Shown: positions 1-11,100 of the stretch, in pieces
Numbering within the stretch: position 1 is the stretch's first letter
Layout: each line of letters opens with the position of its first letter
DNA from: Haemaphysalis longicornis
Taxonomy: Eukaryota; Arthropoda; Arachnida; Ixodida; Ixodidae
Direction of reading: 5' to 3'
DNA length: 64,000 nt
Assembly (NCBI GenBank): GCA_013339765.2
Contig: CM023449.1
Location: 203,509,422 to 203,573,421, forward strand
Translations under genes and position numbers: made by a program
The notes under the pieces: model-generated
Database searches by the model: none
What the model was told of the DNA's origin: nothing
What the model saw: the letters and a program-made list of their open reading frames with translations, nothing else

Positions 1-160
1 GCTAGTACGAAAGAAGCCGATAAATGAGCTAACACTAAGACGTGAAGTAGAAGAATTCAGGATCGCGCTGCAGAACCGATATTCCGCCCTTAACGAGGAA
101 GCTGAGCTTACGACACAGGAAGCCAGCGACAACCTTACACGCATTATCACGGAGTGTGCA

Positions 161-1078
161 GTGGAAGTCGGGGGCACTATGGCTAGACAGGATACTGGTA
201 AACTTTCTCAGGAGACGAAAGATCTAATCAGGAAACGGCAAACCATGAGAATCTCTAGCGCAGCTGACAAAATAGAACTAGCCGAGCTCTCGAAGCTAAT
301 CAATAAGCGTAAGACAGCTGACAATCGGAAGTATAATATGGAGAGGATCGAATACGCTGTAAATAACGGAGGTAGCCTGAAAGCAGTGAAGAGACGTCTT
401 GGCGTGGGGAAAAATCAGATGTATGCACTTAAGGATAAGCAAGGCAATGTCATCACAAATAGGGATAAAATAGTCACAGTGGCCGAGGAGTTCTACAGGG
501 ATCTGTACAGTAGCCGCGACATACAGGATAATGCCGAACGAGACAGTAGTTCAGAGGAGATAGACATCCCACCAGTAACGACCGAAGAAGTAAGGAAGGC
601 TTTGAAAGAAATGAAAGGGGGCAAAGCACCTGGTGAGTATCAGATAACAGCAGACCTCTTGAAGGATGGCGGAGAATTTGTACTTGAAAAACTGGCAAAC
701 CTGTATACGCAATTCCTAATGACCGCAATGGTACCGGAATCTTGGAAGAACCCGAAAATCATCCTAATCGATAAGAAAGGCGACATGAAGGACTTGAAAA
801 ATTACAGGCCGATCAGCTTACTGTCAGTCGTCTACAAGGTATTTACCAAGGTAATCGCTAACCGAATCTCTGCAACCTTAGATTTCAGTCAATCTAAAGA
901 ACAAGCAGGGTTCCGTAAAGGTTATTCAAAAATGGACCATATTCACACGATCAATCAGGTGATAGAGAAGTGCGCTGAGTATACTGAACCCCTATATATA
1001 GCCTTCATAGATTATGAGAAAGCATTTGACTCGGTCGAAACCCTAGCAGTCATTCAGGCATTACGGAACCAGGGGTAG
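161..1078 (+). pseudogene. LINE reverse transcriptase, N-terminal half (broken)
   Basis: About 300 residues cover the linker and the first RT blocks. Visible motifs are KGGKAPG (block 1), the NYRPISLLSVVYKVFTKVI block, the QAGFRKGYSKMDHIHTINQV block and FIDYEKAFDSVE, which holds the first catalytic Asp (RT motif A). The reading ends at a stop at 1076-1078 because one extra G shifts the frame; the following frame continues the same protein without loss. The start at 161 is only the first Met in an open frame and is not a real initiation site. The domain identification is secure; the exact clade is not. Confidence 0.85.
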
Positions 1079-2052
1079 ATGAGCATTATGTAAGAATACT
1101 AGAGGATCACTATAATGGGTCTACAGCTACCATCATCCTCCATAGGGAGAGCAGTAAAATACCTATAAGGAAGGGTGTCAGACAAGGAGACACAATCTCT
1201 CCTATGTTATTCACAGCATGCTTACAAGAAGTATTCAGAACGTTGGATTGGGAACAGGTGGGAGTAAGGGTTAATGGAGAATACCTCAGTAACCTCAGAT
1301 TTGCTGATGGCGTGGCCTTGCTAAGTAACTCGGGGGACGAATTGCAAAGCATGCTTTCCGCACTGGGCGAACAGAGTAGAACCGTGGGCCTGAAAATTAA
1401 TATGCAGAAAACTAAAGTAATGATCAATAACCTGGGGACAGCACAACAGTTTGAGATAGATGGCTTGGCAGTGGAAGTGGTAAGCGAATATATATACTTA
1501 GGCCAAGTTGTGACCCCGGATCCCAACCATGAGGCAGAGATAATTAGAAGGATCAGAATGGGGTGGGGTGCATATGGCAGATATTCTCAGATAATGAATA
1601 GGAGCCTACCATTGTCGCTGAAGAAGAAAGTGTATGACAGCTGCATCTTACCGGTACTCACCTACGGGGCAGAAACTTGGAGGCTTACTAAGAGGGTTCA
1701 ACTTAAATTGATAACGACTCAGCGGGCAATGGAGCCAAAAATGATAGGTGTAACATTCAGGGACAAGAAGAGAGCGGAGTGGGTCAGGGAGCAAACTGGT
1801 GTTAAAGACATATTAGTAGAAATTAAGGAGAAGAAATGGACGTGGGCAGGGCATGTAATGCGAAGGCAAGATAACCGCTGGTCATTGAGGGTAACAGAGT
1901 GGATCCCTAGAGAAGGCAAGCGTTTGCAGGGGGCGGCAGAACGTTAGATGGGCAAGATCAAGAAGTTTGCGGGGATAAATTGGTCACAGTTGGCGCAGGA
2001 CCGAGGTAATTGGAGAATAATGGGAGAGGCCTTTGCCCTGCAGTGGGCGTAG
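1079..2052 (+). pseudogene. LINE reverse transcriptase, C-terminal half (broken)
   Basis: This continues the RT in the next frame. Motifs seen are KGVRQGDTISPMLFTACLQE (RT block 4), LRFADGVALLS (the catalytic FADD box with its second Asp changed to Gly), GLKINMQKTKV (block 6) and YLGQVV (block 7). The C-terminal block around WAGHVMRRQDNRW and, after an in-frame TAG at 1945-1947, NWSQLAQDRGNWR is typical of this LINE type. The loss of the catalytic Asp together with the stop and frameshift shows that this copy cannot make active enzyme. Confidence 0.85.
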
Positions 2053-2060
2053 ATAGGCTG

Positions 2061-2061
2061 G

Positions 2062-2105
<44 letters not shown>

Positions 2106-2111
2106 ATGATG
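2061..2111 (+). repeat. (GAT/ATG)n microsatellite tail of the LINE
   Basis: A near-perfect run of ATG/GAT triplets with one TATG interruption directly follows the LINE coding end and directly precedes LTR sequence. Position and composition fit the 3' tail made during target-primed reverse transcription. A shorter GATGATGATG run occurs at 9080-9096 and may be another LINE footprint. Confidence 0.8.
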
Positions 2112-2266
2112 ATGCGGTGGGCCAGACAGTCCGTCTCCCATGGATGCCGTGACGAATTGGCGACGACTGCAGCGCAGTGTTGGCAATGGTACGTCGCTAG
2201 ACGGAGCGGCGGGTTCTCACGCGCAGCCCGGGCGCCTGGCCGCTAATCTCATAAGTGGACCTTACA
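2112..2266 (-). repeat. 3' LTR fragment, cut by LINE insertion
   Basis: This 155-bp block is about 95% identical to 7054-7208 by eye. On the minus strand it begins TGTAAGGTCC directly after the polypurine tract, which identifies it as the start of the 3' LTR. The rest of the LTR would lie left of the LINE, outside the window. Confidence 0.75.
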
Positions 2267-2280
2267 ACCCCCCCTTTAAG
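2267..2280 (-). other. Polypurine tract of the LTR element
   Basis: The minus strand reads CTTAAAGGGGGGGT directly before the LTR start TGTAAGG. A purine run abutting the 3' LTR is the plus-strand primer site of LTR retrotransposons. It fixes the element's strand and the LTR edge. Confidence 0.7.
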
Positions 2281-2751
2281 AGGGTTACTGGACCTCTCGG
2301 TTCAGTCGATCCAAAAAGAATTTAAAGGGCCACTCGTTTCATCACTCCTTCCGCAATAACAGCGGAATAAACAAACAAACACAAACAACACGTGGAAGGA
2401 GCTAGGTATAGCCACAAATGAGCCCCCTTCTATTTCTTTAGCTGATCCGAACTCTCTCTCGCCCAAATTACGAACACAGCCTAGTCACTAGCCGTTCAAC
2501 AGGGACGGAATACTCTAGCGAACCGGAAACACACCAAAAAAAAAACGCTAAAACCACTAAGTCCGGGTAAAAAGAAATTGGGTAGAGTCTCCGGAGCGCG
2601 TAAACGCTGCGAACAACGAGACAACTCAACCTAAAACACTGATGCGCGCTATAACTGCAAACACGCACAATCATTCCGGCACTCGACAACAAGACCAAAA
2701 GGAATGTGGACTGGCAAAGAACACGGGCAATTTTGCAGTCAACAAAAAAAA
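2281..2751 (-). mobile_element. Non-coding internal 3' segment of the LTR element
   Basis: This segment lies between the polypurine tract and the Helentron-like insertion. It has short A-rich repeats (AACAAACAAACACAAAC near 2370-2388) but no reading frame that resembles pol or env. It is assigned to the LTR element by position only. Confidence 0.45.
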
Positions 2752-3461
2752 TTCCCCCGCACCTCCCCGAAGGGAATCATGCACAAATGCGAATGCATTA
2801 GGTGCGCCGATGAGTGTGTTGCGAGTAATGGCGTAATTAATGACGAGAGTGTGAACGTAATAATTTATTGATCAGAACCTGTTTGTGTTATCGTTGTACC
2901 TGACGGCCACAATCACTGCCTTGTGATCGCTAAAGTGCACGGTCAAAGGGTCTTTGAGAAGCATACGCGCGTCACAGTTTCGCGTAAAAACCAGATCAAT
3001 GCAACTCCCGTGAATGGTAGTGGGGAACGTGTCGAAGCCGGCAGAGAGACAATGCATAGAGTGCCTGGTCTGCATGTACTCGACCAGCCACTCGCCACTC
3101 TTCTTGCGCACGTCAACGTTGAAGTCGCCAACCAAGACTATGGGGTCAGAGGGTTTGGAGCGCACGCGCACACTTTCCATAGCCGCGTCCAGCTGCGCGG
3201 CAACGACGTCTCGAGCGAGGGCTAGGCGGCCACTGCTGTTGCTAGGGCGAGGAGGAGCGCGGAGAGATAACACCTGCGGGCTCACGCCGACGGAGCACGA
3301 CAACCCCCGACTAAGAAATGCATTCGCATTTACGACGACGACGACGACGAAGGCAGAACTACGAGGCGCGCGCTCACGTGCGCTCGCGCTGGAGGAATGC
3401 AGGCGCACGCCGGCCAACGGGGCAAGACAACCCCCGGCTAATAAATGCATTCGCATTTAAT
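2752..3461 (-). mobile_element. Helentron-like element with endonuclease fragment (H1)
   Basis: On the minus strand the 5' end reads TTAAATGCGAATGCATTTA and the 3' end reads TGCATTCGCATTTGTGCATG followed by a TTCCCTTCGGGGA hairpin and a T-run. A second copy of the 5' motif sits about 124 bp inside, at 3317-3332. Just upstream of the 3' motif is the end of an EEP-type endonuclease reading frame. The segment GTTTGTGTT...CGTTGTAC (2879-2899) recurs in the elements at 39401, 40421 and 41905, which links them as one family. Endonuclease C-terminal to the helicase is known from Helentrons; assignment to that group is inference. Confidence 0.65.
2872..3456 (-). pseudogene. EEP endonuclease C-terminal half (Helentron cargo)
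   Basis: A 194-residue open frame. Residues ~78-187 are the C-terminal half of an endonuclease/exonuclease/phosphatase fold: LVGDFNVDV (residues ~108-116, metal-binding Asp and Asn), CIDLVF (~152-157) and FSDHKAVI (~175-182, catalytic Asp-His). The N-terminal half with the QETH-type Glu is missing. Residues 1-77 are a translation of element 5' repeat sequence, including a Val run from a GAC/GTC microsatellite at 3336-3352, so they are not native protein. The Met at 3456 is therefore not a real start. It could also derive from a LINE endonuclease, but the flanking termini favour a Helentron. Confidence 0.65.
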
Positions 3462-3971
3462 AAAACGTTAAGAAAGTTTGCATTGCCACTATGCGCACGC
3501 GCGCTAATGTCCACCTTTACGGCGTATCCTGATAACGTCCCTTCAAGAATGTTCGGCTGTGCTTTCGCTCACTTGCGGTGCACAGAAAGTTCAGTTCTGT
3601 GCGTGGATCGATCAATTCGGTGCACGGATCGAGCACTCAAGGCGTCTCGTCGCGCACAACCGCGGCACACGCGCACACACACACCACCAACGAAAAAGGA
3701 CGGGTGAACGGGAACGTTCACGTCCGTCGTGGCTGTGATACGGCTCGGAGGCAATTCAATAGTAGCCTTTCCAAGCAACAATCTGAAAGCAGGGGAGTGC
3801 ATTCGCGTACTTCCAGCCCCCTCTGCAGATGATCCAGACCACGTAGTGTTGCAATGTCAACGCAGGTCTCGACAATTTAGCCCTATGTGGCGAACACAAC
3901 TTCGACAAAGACGGAGTGGTATCGCAAAATGCGACTTCGCTTCCTGTCCCATAGGCCAAGTGGCCATGCCT
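3462..3971 (-). mobile_element. Internal non-coding segment of the LTR element
   Basis: This is the stretch between the gag-like frame and the Helentron-like insertion. It has a short CA-rich run (ACGCGCACACACACACC, 3669-3685) and no supported gene. It belongs to the LTR element by position. Confidence 0.4.
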
Positions 3972-5913
3972 CTACAATGCCCCAACGTAAGGCAATGCTG
4001 CGCGCTGGCAGCGTGAGCGAAGTGTTGGTGCTGGAGCGGAATGGCGGCCCGCAAACGCGACGACCTTCTCGGGATCATTCGTTCCCTTACGCACAGACTG
4101 TCCCACATCAACAACCTCACAAACATCTGTTATTACCAAAAACCGCGCGTGCGCGCTATGCGCATTCTGAGCGGCGGCCTGACCAAGACAGTTTTTCGGC
4201 TGTCCCAGTACGCACTCATCCTGGCACAACCCAGAACTCCGGCCTGTGACACACGGCCAGGTCACTGAACCCAGCGCGTCAACCCCACCAGCGCGGCTCT
4301 CGACTAAATCTCTGTAATGGCCGCAACCGACACTAAAGCTACGAAGCACTATCTCAGACGCCGGTTCCGCGAGACCGGTGATTGCGTCTCGTTCCCCTGT
4401 CTCCTCGCCCTCTGTCTCCTCACACGGTTTTTCTCTTTCCTTTGTAACCTCCTCGGTAGCTCTCATGCTTTGTTCCGCAGTCCCCACGCATGCGTTTTGG
4501 TGCTCTCCGTCAGCCCCCTCGGGAACCGTCTCACTATCAAGGCTACCCAACCCACGCGACATCTCCGTGTCGTTCCTATCCTCGTCAAATGCTCTGAGCT
4601 CCTCATCCTCCGTCTTCTCGCTTTCTCTCTCACTTCCTCTTTCATTTTCCACATGTTCAACCCAGTCTACCTTCTCAGCTCCCTTATCCGCCTTTAACTC
4701 CTGCTTTTCCTCAGCCTGATCGTCAACTCCATCTCTTTTTCGCTCCGTCTCTTCACATGATTTCTCGCCCTCTATCTCCTTTCCCTTCTGGGCGATCTCC
4801 TGAACGCCCGGCCCGGAGTTCACTTTCTCGTGCAACTTTCGAGCGTAATTGGGAGCGCGGCAGGCCCCAAGACTTTCCTGCGCGACTCCAGTCTCCTCCG
4901 GTCCACCGATTAGAATTTGGGTACCGCCCGTGCCAGCAAGTTCAGCATGCATTAGCGCAGTGTCCGGTGCAAAAGCAGCTGGCGGATCTACACCCGCGAC
5001 AACGGGGCTACCCCTTGACTCTACTTCCACACCGGACGCGCTCGCTGGGATGGTCCGCGTGCTCGCTTCGCCTTCCATGCAGCTGTTCCCGGCTCAGCCG
5101 CTCGCCAACTGTGCGCAGCCAAGGCTGCTTATCTCGTTCTCGCGCGGCCTCGAGTTGAAAAACGAGCTGGCCCCATTCAACTCTGCTGTCAGTGCATAAC
5201 TGGGCCTGTTCGACGGGTTCTGCCTTATGCGCTGCAGCTCCATCCCCACACGTTGCCTGCGAGGCCGCTCGTCATGTTTGAGCATCCCTTCATTACACCG
5301 CTCTACGGTATCCCCGGACGCGCTTACTTCGTCGCTCCTCATCCCAATGTCCGTCTCCACGTGTTCAACACCGGCGGAAATGCTAGCCTCGTGTAGGGAG
5401 ACACGGCTGCTTACTTTTTTATCGCAATGTTCAACTTCCGAACACTGGCCGGAACCATTCAACTTCGCGGTCGCCACACGACTTGCTGAGTCTGTGCCCC
5501 ATTGTTTCTGTTCGCGGGTCTCCGAGCGCAAGGGCGTCTGCCTTCTCCTCTCCAGCTCCACCTCATACCTTCGCAACCACTCTTCAGATTCGAGCTTCAG
5601 CTTTTGCATGTGCTCCTTAAAATCTCGCGCCTCTCCTCTCTCTCGCTCCTCCGCTTCGCGCGCTTCTTTTCTCTCCCGTTCTTCGGCTTCGCGCGCTGCT
5701 TTTTTCTCTCGTTCCTTCGCTTCGCGCGCTTTCCTCCGCCTCGCACGCTTCTTTTCTCTCTCGCTCCGCCGCCTTTCTCTCTCGCTCCTGAAACTCCAAC
5801 TCCATTCATCTAATAATTATTGTTTCGGTCTCCACTTGGGGAGTTCCTCCTGCTGCCGATCCTCCTTGAGGTGGCGCCTCATGCGTCTCACCATTTCCGT
5901 CGCCTTCTGCCAT
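3972..5913 (-). pseudogene. gag-like Glu/Arg-rich coiled-coil protein (broken)
   Basis: Read leftwards, the frame opens with MAEGDGNGETHEAPPQ at 5913, meets a stop near 5814, then continues through a highly charged ERE/RKAAERERK segment (5805-5617), a KLKLESEEWLRRYEVELERR helix (5609 on), and a long acidic Glu/Lys/Asp region down to 3972, with a stop at about 5090. Charged heptad-like composition predicts a coiled coil. The position straight after the primer-binding-like site fits a gag gene. No zinc knuckle, protease or RT was recognised. Stops and at least one frame change make it non-functional here. The gag call rests on position, not on a recognised domain. Confidence 0.5.
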
Positions 5914-6150
5914 GTTCGCCAGCATGCTGCGCGTGACTACCATGCAACCCCAGACTCAGCCTACACCGCCACAACGAAGCGCAAGAAATCCCACTCACCC
6001 GTACCTCCGTTGGTCGGTTGCTGCGTCGTTGGCCCCGTGCGCTGGTTGGCTCTGCCGCTCCACTCCGCGCGGAGCTCTGCCGCCGCCGATGAAGGCGGGC
6101 TTGCGTCTGCTTGCTGCCCCTGGTTGTGGCCTGGCGATTTATTCTGCCAA

Positions 6151-6168
6151 ATCCTGCCGACTGCGCCA
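6151..6168 (-). other. Primer-binding-like site, tRNA-Ser type
   Basis: The minus strand reads TGGCGCAGTCGGCAGGAT directly after the LTR. The TGGCG start is complementary to a tRNA 3' end of the form ...CGCCA, as used by Ty3/gypsy-type elements primed with tRNA-Ser. The tRNA identity is inferred from memory of such sites. Confidence 0.6.
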
Positions 6169-7208
6169 GTAAAGATCGTTCCCCCGAAGTCCGGTGTCGA
6201 TCAGGAACCCAATCGCACGGGCTCCGGTTGATTTCGCAGGAGGCTGGCAGGGCGATGGTGTTGAAGTTCTTGGAGACGGCGGTCGAATTGACGAACTCAA
6301 GGCGTTGGGGTTGATTAAATGAAACGAAGAGTTTATATACAGCTATTTACAGTATGAAAACTGGGTACATGAGCAATAAAAAGAAAAAATTCGAACTTCA
6401 GCTAGACGCTAGCTCCAAGTGCGCACAAATCACTTGAGCACCCCACTTCGTCTAACTCTCTTATTCTCGGAGCGTACACAAACCGCTCGAAAAACCACGG
6501 CCGCGACTCTGTCTCGCCGCGAGATCCGTCTAGTTGCCCGGTACGGCACTGCACCCTAAACCTCCGACGCGGATCTCAACCTCGACTAGGGGGCTCACAA
6601 ATCCCAACCTAGCTTTAACGGTCGAGACTCCTTGTCCCGCCGGGAACTGCCAGCTCAGCGCTCAGACAAGAACGATTTCCTACGGCCAAGTTCGGCCTTA
6701 TGAAACCGCAAGATCACCATCTCTCGGGAACGCCCCTGTAGCGTTCGTACACGCGTATGGGAGTGCCCAAATTCACGTAGACAGCTGTCACTCAGCACGC
6801 CACGGAGTATTCAATGAGGCGCCGCCATCTTCGGGTCAACGGCTCGCTCGCAGACGTTCAGGTGCGGGTGACCTCGCGGGGTGAAAGCGAAAGACGGCGA
6901 CCGTGCCCTGCGCCGGCGGGGGCGCTTTAACAATGGTTTCTTGCACGGCGCGCGCCTCGACGCCGGTAATCCCATTACCTCCGCGCGTCTAGCAGACGTT
7001 CCCGGAATCCGGCGGCGCTGTCGGCTTTCTAAATGGGGGATTACCTTTGTGGTATGCGGTGGGCCAGACAGTCCGTCTCCCGTGCACGCCGTGACGAATT
7101 GGCGACGACTGCAGCGCAGTGTTGGCAGTGCTACGTCGCTAGACAGAGCGGCGGGTTCTCACGCGCAGCCCGGGTGCCTGGCCGCTAATCTCATAAGTGG
7201 ACCTTACA
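6169..7208 (-). repeat. 5' LTR (about 1.04 kb)
   Basis: The LTR runs on the minus strand from TGTAAGGTCC at 7208 to the base before the primer-binding-like site. Its first 155 bp match 2112-2266. The 3' edge reads ...TTTAC rather than a clean CA, so that edge is approximate. No protein-coding content is supported. Confidence 0.6.
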
Positions 7209-8002
7209 CCTGAAGTATTCAGATTGCTATTTTGGGTTCTCTAGGCCACAAAACATCGATAAAATAAATGAAAAAGAGTAAAATGTTGGTCTCAGTACTC
7301 CTTTAAAAGCTCAATAATCAAACTTCAACGTTTCTTTTGAACGACACCCTTCGTCTTGCCTCAATATGTGGTTTCTCGCATACTGTATAAGAATAAACAC
7401 ATAAACTGTGTTACAGGCGTGTTATTTTTACTCAGCTCGAGGGTGTCCAAGAGACAAATTTTGTAGCTCAAAGTTGCCCCTTCCGGAAGCTAGGTGACAT
7501 ACATTGGTTCGTCCTAGTTGCATGTGACATTTTCATTGAGAGAGAATTCAAGTGGCTACGTGGTAAAAGATTAGCATTTTTTTGCTTCGCAAAACGTAAC
7601 TATCGACACAATGGTATTGTATATTTTATTGTTTGGATGGTTTACAAATACATTTTCGCACCTAGGACAACTATTGCCAACCTCTGGAATAGCTTCAGGG
7701 TGCACGTTAAACACAGAATTGCATGTGGGTCTGTTTCACTTGCTTTTCGGCAAACACAAAACTGTGGCAACTAAAAGTAACGGTGTTGATCAAACAAATT
7801 TTGGGGACTCTTTTAATAATTCTTACCTTAAGGATTATGGTGTTTTTTCACATTTATTTTCTAAAATTCATGCTTGCATTACTGGCTTCACCGGAGTGCA
7901 TTTCACGCACTTCGATTCTGGTGCAACTCGCATGTTATATTTATTTATATTTCAATGCTCGAAATGTGAATCCCGACTATATATTCGTTTCTGGTAATGC
8001 GT
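7209..8002. other. 3' flank of PLA2 gene A
   Basis: This AT-rich stretch follows the PLA2 A stop codon in the gene's direction and probably holds its 3' untranslated region. A 14-base string, TCAGTACTCCTTTA (7289-7302), also occurs inside the Helentron-like repeats near 40624 and 42105. No other gene is visible. Confidence 0.4.
7940..7945 (-). terminator. Candidate polyadenylation signal, PLA2 A
   Basis: The minus strand reads AATAAA about 60 bases after the PLA2 A stop codon. A second AATAAA lies at 7625-7630. Either could serve; transcript data would decide. Confidence 0.4.
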
Positions 8003-8195
8003 TTAACACCGTGAATTTCGTGAATCCTGAAGGCTGTTTGTTTCCGACGCGTTCCGGTTGCTCAACAGTTTGTGCTGTTCTGCCTGAAAGAAGGCATCCA
8101 GAAAACTTGGTGAGGCATCAAAGTGCCATTCTTCCGGTCTCGATGTGTCAACTTCACGCTCTTCGCAAGGTAGCTGTAAGAGCAGTGCGCGCAGG
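8003..8195 (-). CDS. PLA2 A, last coding exon
   Basis: The acceptor is a T-rich tract ending CTCTTTCAG; the exon's first base completes a Pro codon begun at 13258. It encodes 63 residues and a TAA stop. The start LRALLLQLPCEEREVDTSRP and the later EEWHFDASPSF align with the last exon of copy B (LRLLQLQKPCEHREEDTSKP, KEWHIVSNPSF), which confirms both. The Cys in LPCEE fits the last half-cystine of the group III fold. The tail after SPSF is 22 residues longer than in B. Confidence 0.8.
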
Positions 8196-11100
8196 CTGAA
8201 AGAGAAAGATAGCGGATGTTAAGTTAGGGTTCCTATTTACGTTGCAATTCAACACAAACATGGCAAATCGGTTTAGGTACAAGCTGTTGTAACAGCGTGC
8301 TTGCTGCGAAAAAATTTTCTCGGGCCATTACCTGGTTTTACACGCCTTGATGAAGAAAATCTAGCTATTACCAGACTTTTTTGCGTCATGTTTGCGTCTC
8401 TTTCTTTATATTTGATTTCGCGTTTGGCCCGGATCATTTTGCAGGCAGTCCGGCCGCAGTGCACGCGAGAGATTTTTAGAATGAGAGCTCTCCAGGGCTA
8501 GCATGGCCTGTTCCGCTTACGTGTCGTCACGCTGATCTGCCACGTGGCATGAACCTAGTATAACTCTTGTACTGCCTCTGACAGGGTACTGAGTCACCAC
8601 TGTGGTACCTAGTCCGTGGTACCGTGGGCTCCGGCCCTGTAGACCCATGTTTAAATACCCACACGAAATCAGTCGTGTTCTAGTTTGCTTTGCAACGGCG
8701 GTCACGTTCTTTTGTTCGAGAAAACAAGAGCAGGGACGGCTTTTCAAAGAATGGGGTACGCACAGTTTACACTCTAAAATGGCAATGAAGTGGAATGGAA
8801 ATGACCACACCAGGAAGAAAGGGGAGGTAATATTTTTAGGGCGTGCCTAATTGTGGTGTCAGTGTGCCATGTTACCGCTGCTCGTTCAGAAAACGGACTT
8901 CCCTTGATTTTCTGGCTCACAGGCCGGCGTCATTTGTGAGAAAGCGCCAAAAGCAAGCAGATGGGACAAAATCTTTTCTTTTTACTTTAAAAAGAAAAGC
9001 TTTCTTGGCCTCACTTCTGGCGGTATATTTACCTAAAATACACTTAAGGAAAGTCAACTTTACACAATGGGAAAGCACATGATGATGATGATGATGTACA
9101 ATAAAAAGGCCTCCCGTGACAGTTGAAGAAGCCATTAAGGAGCCCTAAAGACTAAATACAAGTATAGTTAATTCGAAACACTGCCTCGTTAGAATATTGC
9201 TGACGCCACTTTTAACGCAAATTTCACTCGAATAAGCTCTATATCTAGGAAAAAAGCGAGGGAACTTCCGACCGAATAGTTCTTTTCCCGCAATTGAACC
9301 AATGAGGCATTATGGGCAGCTTTGCTATTGGCTGTGGCTGGCAAAAGCAAACGCAAGTTAGCCAGGACTTATAAGCTTGAAGAGCGAGCTGTTTGTGGGT
9401 AAATTTAATACTTATTTTTTATAGCAGTAATAATGGTGGGGTAAACAATGAAAACAACTAACCAACACGTTAACTTCGAACATGCCAGTGCGGTACTTTG
9501 CCGGCTTACACTGCCTAACACAACCGTTGGACGCGCTGGCCTTGTCTGACTCACTACTGGCCCCGTGACGTACGCGGCACGGCCGCTTACGTGACTACGT
9601 TTTTCGAGTCATAGCTTATGTTTTAGGAAGCGATTACTGTGAAGCGGAATAAAAATACGGCATGTTTAGAAGTACGAGCAAAAACAAAGTTCGAACACGT
9701 ACTTCAGCGGCATTCAGCGCCATCTTTGGAAGCGCAAGACAAAAGATAACCAAATGGCCCACTGAGATGGTAGAAGGTCTAGTGAGCAAACTAGCTTTAG
9801 TTTTGAGTCCTTGCTCTGGATACGTCGTGGCCGACGTCACGAAGCGTGCGATTTAGCACAAGAATTTAAATTTGCTGTTAAAATGTGTAATTTCTCGGCT
9901 AATTTTGCCTGAAATATACCTGCAGTTTTCTTTGCGCTAAATAACGGGGAGATGTATGGCAACAGCAAGCGGTTCACGAGGTTCGAACGGTTGTGACTAG
10001 TTAAACCGCGCGCGCCTGGTTTTCGGAGCCTCAGCGTGACTCCCTTACGACGGTGCAGAAGGACCTACTTGGGTCCATTATCTCGCCGCGCCGCCTGTTT
10101 ACGGCAGTCGCATCGACCGTTAGCGAGCCAAGACGACAAGGTGAGCCTACAAAGTGTTCTGCACTTAAAAGAGAACCTCGCAGAAGCGCAGAAGAAGAAC
10201 CTCGCAGAAGTTCAGCCGTAGCAGCGTCAACGTGGCTATGACAAACACCGGCTGCAGATTACTTCAAAATGGGTAGGCCACGCATCATACATAATACTCC
10301 TGGTCGCACGTTACAGCTTGCCTGGTTAACCATCTGTACAGAGTGCATGGCCGCATATTTTTTTTCGGGATGCGGTTGCTGTTTGCCAGCTTTTTCGCTC
10401 AAGCATGCGCCGAGGAACAACTAGTGATATAGAACTCCTCATAAAATGGAACGATTCGTATCTTTTTCTAAAACGGAGGCCGGCAGCTGATTTTTTTGCT
10501 TAATGTGCCGTTTTAGAGACTTTCCCTTGTGCTTTTAATTCAAACAAAGTAGTGTTGTGCGGAAGAGATATAATGGTGATGGAACTTGCGCGCCATTACT
10601 ACAAAAAAAAACTATTAGAAAAATTCGCGTAACTTCGCCAGGAAAAATTAGGTAGAAGTTGGTTGAACACACTAACGTAATGAAGTCGACTAGCTATAAA
10701 AAGGGAATTTCTTACAACGGTCACAGAGAGCAATTCTTTTTACAGCCTAACAGTTTCAAGCACTTTGAACCAAAATTACATTATGTTTTGTCAAAGAAAC
10801 AATATCCTGTTTCCCTAGGTGCGAAGAATCATTATGTCACCATGCAGCTTTGTTTGATTAAAAAGTACTCCTATTCGGTGGAATCTCAGAAAAGACAAAA
10901 ACTTCTGAAGTACTCCATTCCTCTAAAAACCACCTGACGCGGGCAAGGCTGTTCGTACGTGCGTGGTGTACGAGACAACATGCATGATGCATATGCGCCG
11001 TGTGCTGTGACTACAGGAAAATGAGAGGTAATTTAGGCTAGTTTGTGGACATTATCTGAATTCAAAGCACCGCTAATAGACGGGACCAGGGCCGACAACA

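Larger units (their letters stand above)
1..2111 (+). mobile_element. RTE-like non-LTR retrotransposon (LINE), 3' part
   Basis: This is the 3' portion of a non-LTR retrotransposon whose 5' end lies left of the window. It encodes the reverse transcriptase (RT) and the C-terminal region, and ends in a long GAT/ATG microsatellite at about 2061-2111. Such simple-repeat 3' tails are usual for RTE-clade LINEs. The first base after the tail falls inside an LTR also present at 7054-7208, so the LINE inserted into that LTR. The copy is dead: one extra G near 1077 shifts the frame, a stop interrupts the C-terminus at 1945-1947, and the RT catalytic box reads FADG. The clade is inferred from RT motif style and tail. 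Confidence 0.85.
2112..7208 (-). mobile_element. LTR retrotransposon with gag-like gene only
   Basis: Read on the minus strand, this element starts with TGTAAGGTCC at 7208, has a primer-binding-like site (TGGCGCAGTCGGCAGGAT) beginning at 6168, a gag-like coiled-coil gene (5913-3972), a polypurine tract (2280-2267) and a second copy of the LTR start at 2266. The 3' LTR is cut at 2112 by the LINE. The shared 155 bp of the LTRs differ at about seven positions. No protease, RT or integrase is visible, so it is either a non-autonomous element or has lost pol. A Helentron-like element (2752-3461) is inserted in it. Confidence 0.72.

Noticed and set aside
1944..2186. His-rich protein on the minus strand
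   Set aside because: The His run is the antisense translation of the ATG/GAT microsatellite.
4317..6231. Long plus-strand open frames rich in Ser, Leu and Phe
   Set aside because: They are the antisense of the Glu/Lys/Arg-rich gag-like gene; such codon composition leaves the reverse strand open.
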